This document shows positions 51,266 through 59,300 of a stretch of 64,000 bases of DNA, in pieces. This stretch comes from CATQHD01 sp965243165. GTDB taxonomy: Bacteria; Actinomycetota; Acidimicrobiia; Spongiisociales; Spongiisociaceae. Position numbers and translations under genes: made by a program. Each line of letters begins with the position of its first letter. The first letter of the stretch is position 1. Location: contig OZ251535.1 of assembly GCA_965243165.1 (NCBI GenBank), positions 620,001 through 684,000 of the forward strand. Direction: 5' to 3'. The notes under the pieces were generated by a model. It was not told the DNA's origin and ran no database searches. It was given only the letters and a program-made list of their open reading frames with translations.

Positions 51266-51943
51266 ATGCCCGATCCCGAGCAGTCCGCCCGGCGGGCGGC
51301 GTACGCGGCCGCAGTGTTGCGGCGGGCCCCGCTCATGTTGTTCGGCCAGGCGGTGTTCGGCGCCGGCATCGCCCTGCATATCCGCTCCAACCTGGGTCTC
51401 TCGCCCTGGGACGTGTTCCACCAGGGCTTGGCCCTCCGCACCTCGCTCAGCTTCGGCACGGTCACCATCATCGTCGGCGGGGCGGTGTTCCTGGGGTGGA
51501 TACCCCTCCGGCAGCGGCTCGGGCCCGCCACCCTGCTCAACCCGGTCGTGGTGGGCTTGGTGATAGACCGCGTCCTGCTGCTGGTGGACGACGCCGCCGG
51601 CCCGCTCCGCTGGGTCTACCTGCTGGGGGGCCTCGTGCTGTTCGGCATCGGTTCCGGCCTCTACATCGGCGCCCGGCTCGGACCCGGCCCCAGAGACGGC
51701 CTGATGACCGGGTTGGCCGAGAAGGGCCTGTCCATCCGCCTGGCGCGTTTTACGATCGAGGGGGCGATGCTGGCCGCGGGATGGCTGCTGGGCGGATCGG
51801 TGGGGATAGGAACCCTGTTGTTCACGGCGCTGATCGGCCCGCTGGTCCAGTTCTTCCTCCGCCTGTTCGACCGGGGTCCGATCGAAGTTCCGCCCGGCGG
51901 AGAAGTCCGCCGCCGCGCCCGCAAACGCCGGCGGCGGGTCTAG
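51266..51943 (+). CDS. YczE-like integral membrane protein
   Basis: This 225-residue protein has five or so membrane spans. The opening LMLFGQAVFGAGIALHIRSN with LGLSPWDVFHQGLA, and the later LGPGPRDGLMTGLAEK, are the repeated motifs of the YczE/YyaS/YitT family. These are predicted transporters of unknown substrate. The C-terminus is a basic tail. A site-2 protease gene follows by 12 bp. Confidence 0.8.
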   Translation: MPDPEQSARRAAYAAAVLRRAPLMLFGQAVFGAGIALHIRSNLGLSPWDVFHQGLALRTSLSFGTVTIIVGGAVFLGWIPLRQRLGPATLLNPVVVGLVIDRVLLLVDDAAGPLRWVYLLGGLVLFGIGSGLYIGARLGPGPRDGLMTGLAEKGLSIRLARFTIEGAMLAAGWLLGGSVGIGTLLFTALIGPLVQFFLRLFDRGPIEVPPGGEVRRRARKRRRRV

Positions 51944-51955
51944 CCTGGTGAAATC

Positions 51956-52744
51956 ATGATCAGGTTTCGGTTGTTCGGGTTTCCGGTCAGCATCCATCTC
52001 AGCTTTCTGTTGGTGCCGGCGTTGCTGCTCGGAACCCGCCTGAGCGGCCTGGCGGTGGTGCTGTGGGGGGCGTCGATCCTGGTTTCGGTGATCCTGCACG
52101 AGCTGGGCCACGCCGCCGCCGTGCGCCGGTTCGGCGGGCAGGTCGAGGGCATCCGCATCTACGCCTTGGGCGGGGTGACGATGTGGAGGGAAGGGGTCGC
52201 CCCCATGGCGGCCTGGAAACATTTCCTGGTGGCGGCGGCCGGCTCCGGGGTGGGCCTGTTCGCCGGGCTGGGCCTGTACCTCTTCATCCGGCTGGGCGGG
52301 ATGGGAGAGGCGGCGAGGGGCTTGGTCGCCCAGCCGTGGAGGGTTGAGCTGCTCGCCGCCGATCGAAACGGCGAGTATCTGGTGTTTGCGGCGGGCGCTT
52401 TCATCTGGGTGTCGGTGGTGTGGGGGTTGGTCAACTGGCTGCCGATCGGGGGCTTGGATGGATCCAAGATGCTGCGGGTGGTGCTGGTGAAGGTGCTGGG
52501 CCCCAGCGGCGACCTTCATTCCCGCATCATCGGCCTGTTGGTGGGGGCGGCCGCCGCCGTTTGGTTCTGGCAGCGGGGAATGGTCTTCGCCGCCGTGCTG
52601 TCGGCGGTCTTCGCCGGTTCGGACCTGGTCGCCTACCGCCGTCCCCGCCGAAGGATTCCCAGTCTGCGCCGAGACCCCCCGCCCTCGGAGGAACCGGACA
52701 GCGCCGGGGATGCGCCCCGCTCCTCCTCCGATGAACAACCCTGA
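51956..52744 (+). CDS. M50 family site-2 protease
   Basis: This 262-residue intramembrane zinc metalloprotease has HELGH in the second helix and NWLPIGGLDGSKML as the third ligand site. Four to six hydrophobic spans lie before a Pro/Ser/Arg-rich tail. There are no CBS or PDZ domains, as in compact SpoIVFB-like members. Substrates are unknown; relatives cleave anti-sigma factors or other membrane proteins. Confidence 0.88.
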   Translation: MIRFRLFGFPVSIHLSFLLVPALLLGTRLSGLAVVLWGASILVSVILHELGHAAAVRRFGGQVEGIRIYALGGVTMWREGVAPMAAWKHFLVAAAGSGVGLFAGLGLYLFIRLGGMGEAARGLVAQPWRVELLAADRNGEYLVFAAGAFIWVSVVWGLVNWLPIGGLDGSKMLRVVLVKVLGPSGDLHSRIIGLLVGAAAAVWFWQRGMVFAAVLSAVFAGSDLVAYRRPRRRIPSLRRDPPPSEEPDSAGDAPRSSSDEQP

Positions 52745-53003
52745 TCCGATAGACCGTTGGCTTCACCGGTTGCAGCCACTGACGACAGCCCACTAGCCCT
52801 CCGTCCTGACAGGGTGATACATAACCTGCTTGACTCCCACCACGGCCTTGGGCACCATCTCGGAACCATCCCCGCAGGAACAAGCCGGTCTCCTCAGGAG
52901 GCCGACAACAGTAACCGCAAAGTCGTGGTAACATGTACGGTCAAGTAGACGAATCGCCGTGCTACCCTCATGTGACTCGGCTGTTATAGAAGGGAGGGCG
53001 TCC
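52745..53003. other. Junction between GC-rich core and AT-richer island
   Basis: 259 bp without a convincing gene. Base composition falls through this stretch. GAAGGGAGGG before 53004 is the ribosome site of the next gene. No tRNA or direct repeat marking an integration site was found. Confidence 0.4.
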
Positions 53004-55352
53004 ATGGCCAAGAACCTACAGGTGGCAAAGAAGTTCTCAATAAAGGATGTACCGCTACAAGACATTTTACAGCAGGCGGAGAAGGGGGAGCTACAACTTC
53101 CGGATTTTCAACGTGGTTGGGTATGGGATGACAGCCACATTGTAAGCCTTCTTGCGTCAATCTCCTTGTCGTATCCGATTGGTGCTGTCATGACCCTTGC
53201 CTCTGGTAACCCCGATGTTAAATTTCTACCACGCCTGATTGAAGGGGTGACCCTTTTAACCCCTAAAGACCCTGATTTTCTTTTACTAGATGGTCAGCAG
53301 CGTATTACTTCACTTTACTTTGCACTTTATTCTCCTGAAGCTGTGCCAACTCGTGATTCCCGAGGCAATGCAATGGAATGCCATTATTATGCTAATATTA
53401 ATGAGTGCATTGATAGATCAGTTGACCGCGAAGACAATGGGATAGTAAGCATACCTAAGGTTAAACTAATTACTACCCACTTTGGGAAAAGGATTATACG
53501 AGATTTACAAGATAGACCAAAAGAAATAGCAGAGGAAATGTTCCCTTTAGATCTTATTTTTGACCCGGACGAGATAATGAATTGGCAAATGTATTATATA
53601 CAACAAGGTCCAGGCGGACAAGCAAAAATGGCCTGTCGAATCAACAAATGGAAGCTCTTTCATAAAGAGATAATTACGCCTATAACCAGTTATCAAGTTC
53701 CAACAATTGAATTGTCTAAAGCTACATCAAAGGAGGCTGTATGCCAAGTATTCGAAAAAGTTAATACAGGTGGGGTTTCTCTCACAGTATTCGAACTACT
53801 TACCGCTACCTTCGCGGCAAGTAATTTCAACCTACGCGAGGATTGGGAAGGCCGATCAGAAGAATTCAATAAGTATCCCATACTAAGTAGATTAGAATCA
53901 ACTCATTTTCTGCAAATAATTACATTGCTTGTAACATACTTTCAAAGAATGGAACATATAAATGATACTAATCCACCGGCAATATCCTGTAAGCGCCGTG
54001 ATATATTACGGTTGACAGATAATGATTATGAACACCATGCTGAATCTGCTTCGTATGGGCTTCTTCGAGCGGTAGAATTTCTTCAAAGAGAGCACGTATT
54101 TTCTTCCAAAGATGTACCATATTACACTCAACTGGTGCCTCTTGGAACGATATTTGCTATCCTGGGAGAAAAAGCAGAAAACTACATTGCTCAACAAAAA
54201 CTTCGAAGGTGGTATTGGTGTGGAGTGTTTGGTGAGATGTATGGGGCGACAACTGAAACACGGTTTGCCTTAGATATTTCAGATTGTGTAGCCTGGATAA
54301 ATGACAGGGGTGATGAACCTAGAACAGTGCAGGACGCCCAGTTCCAAGCCGAACGCCTCCTGAGCCTGCGTACTCGTAACAGTGCTGCCTATAAAGGGAT
54401 TCATGCCTTGCAAATGAAGAACGGAGCTCGCGATTTCAAAACTGGTAACGTAATTGGAGATACTACTTACTTTGACAGTAATGTAGATATTCATCATATA
54501 TTTCCCAAAAAATGGTGCGCTGATAACAAAATACAGGATAAATTTTTAAACAGCATTGTCAACAAGACATCAATCAGCTCACACACAAATAGAGAAATGG
54601 GTAAGCTAGCACCAAGGGACTACCTGGAAAAGATACAACAATATATAGACGCCCCCGCTCTCAACGAGATACTGCGTTCGCATGACATTGAGCCTTATAC
54701 CCTTCATCAGAATAACTTTCAGAAATTTTTCTACCATCGCTTTGAAAAGATACTAGCGCGTATTGAAAGGGCTATGGGCAAGGCGGTAAATCGCAGTGCC
54801 AAGGACAATCCGTTCGCGAATCAAACAATTGATTATACGCATAAAATAAAGGAGTTAATCATAAATGGAGAAGGTAAAATGATAGAGTTCAAGTCAACCG
54901 GCCGAAAAAACCTTCATACTCATCAGAAAGATCCGGCTATGGAGTGGTCGGTCGTTAAATCAATCGCTGCCTTTATGAATACAGATGGAGGGATTTTGCT
55001 AGTTGGGGTAGATGACTCCGGGAAGTCAGTCGGAATTGAAGAGGATTATCCCTTCGTCCAACAGAACCAAGACGGATGGGAGCAATGGCTTTCCACCCTG
55101 ATTGGCAAAACACTCGGCGAAGTTGAAGCGGCTAAAATGACTATTGCCTATTGTAAAATTACGGACAAAACAATCGCATATATTGAGGTTGCTCCAGCGC
55201 TAAAGCCAGTGTTTGCTAAAACTATAAAGTCTGCTCGTCCTAAAGGAGTTACCTCGGGAAGAGAAATTTTCTATGTACGCATCGGTAATACTACTAAAGA
55301 ACTGATAGGGAACGATCTGCTTAATTATCAGAAGGGCCAGTGGCCGAATTGA
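53004..55352 (+). CDS. DUF262-HNH-AlbA_2 fusion, GmrSD-like restriction protein
   Basis: The protein has 782 residues. The N-terminal DUF262 domain has LPDFQRGWVWDDSHI and LLLDGQQRITSLYFAL (near residue 97); a middle helical region follows. The HNH-like DUF1524 segment is DIHHIFPKKWC with NKTSISSHTNREMG (about 495-540). From about residue 622 an AlbA_2/Schlafen-type domain follows (MIEFKSTGRKN, FMNTDGGILLVGVDDSG). GmrSD proteins cut modified phage DNA, so a type IV-like defence role is inferred. The gene is far more AT-rich than its neighbours, with codons such as ATA and AAT, a sign of transfer. ATG 53004 has the strong site GAAGGGAGGG. Confidence 0.88.
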   Translation: MAKNLQVAKKFSIKDVPLQDILQQAEKGELQLPDFQRGWVWDDSHIVSLLASISLSYPIGAVMTLASGNPDVKFLPRLIEGVTLLTPKDPDFLLLDGQQRITSLYFALYSPEAVPTRDSRGNAMECHYYANINECIDRSVDREDNGIVSIPKVKLITTHFGKRIIRDLQDRPKEIAEEMFPLDLIFDPDEIMNWQMYYIQQGPGGQAKMACRINKWKLFHKEIITPITSYQVPTIELSKATSKEAVCQVFEKVNTGGVSLTVFELLTATFAASNFNLREDWEGRSEEFNKYPILSRLESTHFLQIITLLVTYFQRMEHINDTNPPAISCKRRDILRLTDNDYEHHAESASYGLLRAVEFLQREHVFSSKDVPYYTQLVPLGTIFAILGEKAENYIAQQKLRRWYWCGVFGEMYGATTETRFALDISDCVAWINDRGDEPRTVQDAQFQAERLLSLRTRNSAAYKGIHALQMKNGARDFKTGNVIGDTTYFDSNVDIHHIFPKKWCADNKIQDKFLNSIVNKTSISSHTNREMGKLAPRDYLEKIQQYIDAPALNEILRSHDIEPYTLHQNNFQKFFYHRFEKILARIERAMGKAVNRSAKDNPFANQTIDYTHKIKELIINGEGKMIEFKSTGRKNLHTHQKDPAMEWSVVKSIAAFMNTDGGILLVGVDDSGKSVGIEEDYPFVQQNQDGWEQWLSTLIGKTLGEVEAAKMTIAYCKITDKTIAYIEVAPALKPVFAKTIKSARPKGVTSGREIFYVRIGNTTKELIGNDLLNYQKGQWPN

Positions 55353-55428
55353 GGGTAACATCTTCAATTATTCTCAAATTCCCTTCTGGGTAGGCAGGGA
55401 TCAACGCGCCGAAGCGGTCTCGTTGGTC

Positions 55429-55521
55429 ATGCATATGATAGAGGAGGGCTTCGAAGGGCGCAGCTTCTCCCGTCAAGATCCGGAGTTCGACGCCTTGGAG
55501 TCTTTGTTCCGAATGGAGTGA
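55429..55521 (+). pseudogene. Possible gene tail or tiny ORF
   Basis: The frame ending at 55521 reads MHMIEEGFEGRSFSRQDPEF...ESLFRME, and open sequence in the same frame extends back to about 55354 without a good start. It looks like the C-terminal end of a larger protein, but I cannot name it. It may be debris left when the DUF262 gene arrived. Confidence 0.25.
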
Positions 55522-55652
55522 TAGGAGGACACAGACCACCCCGCCGGGAGGGGCGGCGGTCGACGTGAAGGCGCTCTTCAGAGGCTTCCCGCCGGCGGGG
55601 GGTTGCTGCGGGTTTCCGCGTTCTGGGGTGTTGCCGGGCTAGGCTGGCCGAG

Positions 55653-56387
55653 TTGTCCGGACGGACTGGAGAGGGCGGGCCGGCGTTGAACACGAGCACA
55701 CTTCCCATGGAGGAGTTGGCGGAGGACTCCGACAACATCACCGATTGGTGCTTGGAGGAGTTCCGCACCCGCTGCGGCGACCCGGGCATCACCAAGGACG
55801 ACATCTGGGAGTACCTGTACGGGGTGATGCACGCCCCTGACTGGCGGGAGCGCTACCGCCACGACCTGCAGCGCAACCTGCCCCGGGTGCCCATCGCCGC
55901 CGACTTCGAGGCTTTTCGCCGGGCGGGGCGGGAGCTGATGGACCTCCACATCGGCTACGAGACCTGCCCGGAGTGGGAGGGGGTCGAGTGCCTGGTAGAC
56001 GGGTTCCCCGACGGGGAGGGCGCCGCCGACCCGGAGGCCTACCGCATCGTGGACAGGATGCGGTGGAACAGGGTCAAGAACGAAGACGGCAAATGGGTGG
56101 TCGACCGCACCGAGCTCCACATCAACGACCGGTGCCGGCTGGTGGGCATCCCGGCCGAGGCGCAGGACTACACGGTGTCGGGACGGTCGCCCCTGGACTG
56201 GGCGGTCGACAGCCTTCGGCACAAGCGGGACAAGGCTTCGGGCATCACCGACGACCCCAACGGCTGGCATGCGTGGGCCGACGACCCGTTCGAGCTGATC
56301 CGCCACCTGCGCCGCCTGGTGTATGTGAGCGTGGTCAGCGCCCGGATCATCGCCGGCCTGCCGCCCTCCCTGGAAGATCAGAGGTAG
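55653..56387 (+). CDS. Detached C-terminal domain of a type ISP restriction enzyme
   Basis: About 244 residues; the start is uncertain (TTG 55653, TTG 55686 or ATG 55707). DSDNITDWCLEEF...GITKDDIWEYLYGVMHAPDWRERYRHDL and DLHIGYETCPEWEG are the conserved core of the domain that closes type ISP and related helicase-methyltransferase enzymes, where it belongs to the DNA-recognition half. Here it is a separate ORF. Its stop lies 4 bp before the start of the main enzyme, which in turn lacks this domain. Either the enzyme is naturally split, with this domain translated first, or it is the stump of an older copy. The base composition is GC-rich like the main gene's N-terminal part. Confidence 0.75.
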   Translation: MSGRTGEGGPALNTSTLPMEELAEDSDNITDWCLEEFRTRCGDPGITKDDIWEYLYGVMHAPDWRERYRHDLQRNLPRVPIAADFEAFRRAGRELMDLHIGYETCPEWEGVECLVDGFPDGEGAADPEAYRIVDRMRWNRVKNEDGKWVVDRTELHINDRCRLVGIPAEAQDYTVSGRSPLDWAVDSLRHKRDKASGITDDPNGWHAWADDPFELIRHLRRLVYVSVVSARIIAGLPPSLEDQR

Positions 56388-56391
56388 TCCG

Positions 56392-59300
56392 GTGGGTCAT
56401 TGTCATCTGAACGAGGTGTTGCGGCAGCTGACCGCCGACGACCCGAAGAAGGTGGTGCAGGGGCGGCGGTTCGAGCGGCTGGTGCAGGCGGCGTTGCGGG
56501 CGCATCCAGGGGAGTACGGACAGGAGCGCTTCGAGGAGGTATGGCTCTGGCATGAGTGGCCCGACCGGACGGCTCTGGGGTACGGCCAAGACATAGGGAT
56601 CGATATCGTGGCCCGCCAGACCCCGGCCTACGGCGGCGGGCTGTGCGCGATCCAGTGCAAGTTCTACGAGCGGGAGGTTCCCACCAGAGGGGTGGACAGC
56701 TTCCTCGCCGCTTCGGGCACCGGTGAGTTCACGTCTCGGTTGCTGGTGGCCACCGCCCGGGTCTCCAAGAACGGGATGCTCAAGCTCCGCCGGGCAGATC
56801 CCCGTTGCGAAGTGCTTCACACCTCCGAGATGGACCGGTGGGTGGATTGTTGGCTGGAGTTCGCCGACACCCCGGAGCGGCTGGAGATTCCGCCCGTCCC
56901 CAAGCACGATCTCTATCCGTTCCAACGGGCCGCGATCGACCGCATCGCGGAGGGTTTCCGCAACGCCGACCGGGGCCAGCTGATCCTCCCCTGCGGGACC
57001 GGCAAGTCGCTGGTGGCGCTCCGGGCGGCGGAGCGGGTGGCCGGGCGCGGGGGCAGGGTGCTGTATCTGGTGCCGTCCATCGCCCTGATCGGCCAGACCA
57101 TGCGGGAATGGTCCCGCCAGCGGGAGATGCCCCTGCGGTATCTGGGGGTGTGCTCCGACCCCACGGCGGGCCGCAGGGCGTCCAGGCAGGCGGATATTGC
57201 CGGCGACCTGACCGAGCTGGCCATTCCGGTCACCACCGACCCAGAGAAGCTGGCGCAGGAGATCAGTCGGCCGGTCCCAGACGATGCGATGCAGGTGGTG
57301 TTCAGCACCTACCAGTCCTCCCTGCAGGTTTCGGCCGCCTTGGAGCAGGCGGGCGCGGAGGGGGTGTTCGATCTGATCATCTGCGACGAGGCGCACCGCA
57401 CCACCGGGATCGAGCAGTCGAGCCAGGGCTTGGGCGTGTCCCCGTTCCGGATCGTGCACGACGACGAGCGCATACCGGGCCGCAAGCGCCTCTACATGAC
57501 CGCCACGCCCCGGGTGTTCACCGAGCGCCAGAAAAAGAAGATCGACGATCCGGCCTTCGAGGGCGACAGTTACAGCATGGCCGACCCCGAAACCTTCGGG
57601 GAGCGCTTCTACGAGATGGAGTTCAGCGAGGCGGTGGAGGGCAAATACCTGACCGACTACGAGGTGCTGGTGATAACCGCCAGCGAGGAGGCGTATCTGC
57701 AGTCGCTGGCCAACGTCGGACTGTCCCACGAGGTGCTGGTGCAGGAAAGCACCAACCTGGCCATAGAAGATGCGGTGAAGCTGGCCGGATGCTGGGATGC
57801 GCTGGCCTCGCCCGCCACCACCGTGGTAGAGCCGGGCCGTTTACCCGGCCAGGTCTTCGAGGACGGGGGAGAGCCGGCCCGCTCGGCCATCGCCTTCACC
57901 AACCTGGTCCGCACCTCGAAGATTGCGGCGGAGGTCTGGCCGAAGGTGGTGGAGGCACTGGCCCGCCAGAGGCCGGACGATGACGGAACCGAGGGGGCCT
58001 CGCCGTACCTGCAGCTGGATGTCGACCACGTCGACGGGACTACTCCGGCCGCTGAACGCACCGACCTGCTGGAGAAGCTGAGGGGCAGCCGAGAAAACAC
58101 CGGGGCAGAAGGCGGGCCGCCCGCCTGTCGGGTGCTCAGCAACGCCCGGGTGCTGACCGAAGGGGTGGACGTCCCCAGCCTGGACGCGGTGATCTTCCTC
58201 AACAGCCGTTCCTCCACGGTCGACATCACCCAGGCGGTGGGCCGGGCGATGCGCAAGGCGCCAGACAAGAAGAAGGGCTACATCATCATTCCGGTGGTGG
58301 TGCCCGACGGCGCTTCCCCGCAGGAGATGCTGAAGGCTTCCGATTTCAAGACCGTGTGGGAAGTGGTGCGGGCGCTGCGCTCCCATGACTCCCGGATGGA
58401 GTACTACGTCAGCAACGCCTCCGCATGGGCCAAAAACGCCCCCCTGCGCATATCTGACCGGCTTGGGCGGCGACGGCGCTACGAGCCCGAGCAGCAGATG
58501 CAGCATCAGCTGCAGCTCCAGCTCGACCAGGGGATCGCCTCCATGGTGGTGGAGAAAGTTGGCGACAGGCAGATGTACCCCCGCTGGGGCAGAAGGGCGG
58601 CCGACATCTGCCGCCAAGTGCAGATCAGGGTCAACGAGCTGGTGGAAAGGGGCGGAGCGCGGCCGGCATTCGAACGTTTCCTGGCGGGCATCCGCAACTC
58701 GATCGGCGATCATGTCACCCGCCGCCAAGCGCAGGATATGGTCGCCCAGCATGTGGTGACCATCCCGATCTTCGAGGCGATGCTGGCCGGCAGCGGATTC
58801 GCCGGCCAGAACCCGGTCAGCCAGGAGATCGAGCGCCTGCTGAACACCTTCCGCGACCTGGGCGTCTCGTTCGAAGAGGAGTTGGCGCCGCTGACCCGCG
58901 CCTACCAGCAGATGTCCAATGCGTTCGAGGGCGCGGTGACCAGCGCCGACCGGGTGGACATCCTGCGGGAGGTGTACAACGGGTTCTTCCACGCGGCCAT
59001 GAAGGACACGGTGAAACGGGTCGGCATCGTCTACACCCCGGTCCAGATAGTGGACTTCATGGTCCGGTCGGCGGCGGCCATCTGCCGCATGGAGTTCGGC
59101 CGTTCTATCGGCAGCGAGAACCTGCACATTCTGGATCCGTTCGCAGGCACCGGCACCTTCCTCGCCCGCCTGGTCGAGATGAAAGGCGAAGACGGCAACT
59201 ACCTGATCGCCCCCGAGGAACTGGACCGTAAGTACAAGGAGGAGCTGCACGCCAACGAGTTGATACTGTTGGCCTACTACATCGCCGCCATCAAGATCGA

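Noticed and set aside
52793..53065. 90-codon minus-strand frame before the DUF262 gene
   Set aside because: It runs across the ribosome site and start of the plus-strand gene and has no recognisable features.
55321..55539. 72-codon minus-strand frame after the DUF262 gene
   Set aside because: No ribosome site or similarity; it overlaps the end of the plus-strand gene. The plus-strand fragment ending at 55521 looks slightly more protein-like, and neither is firm.
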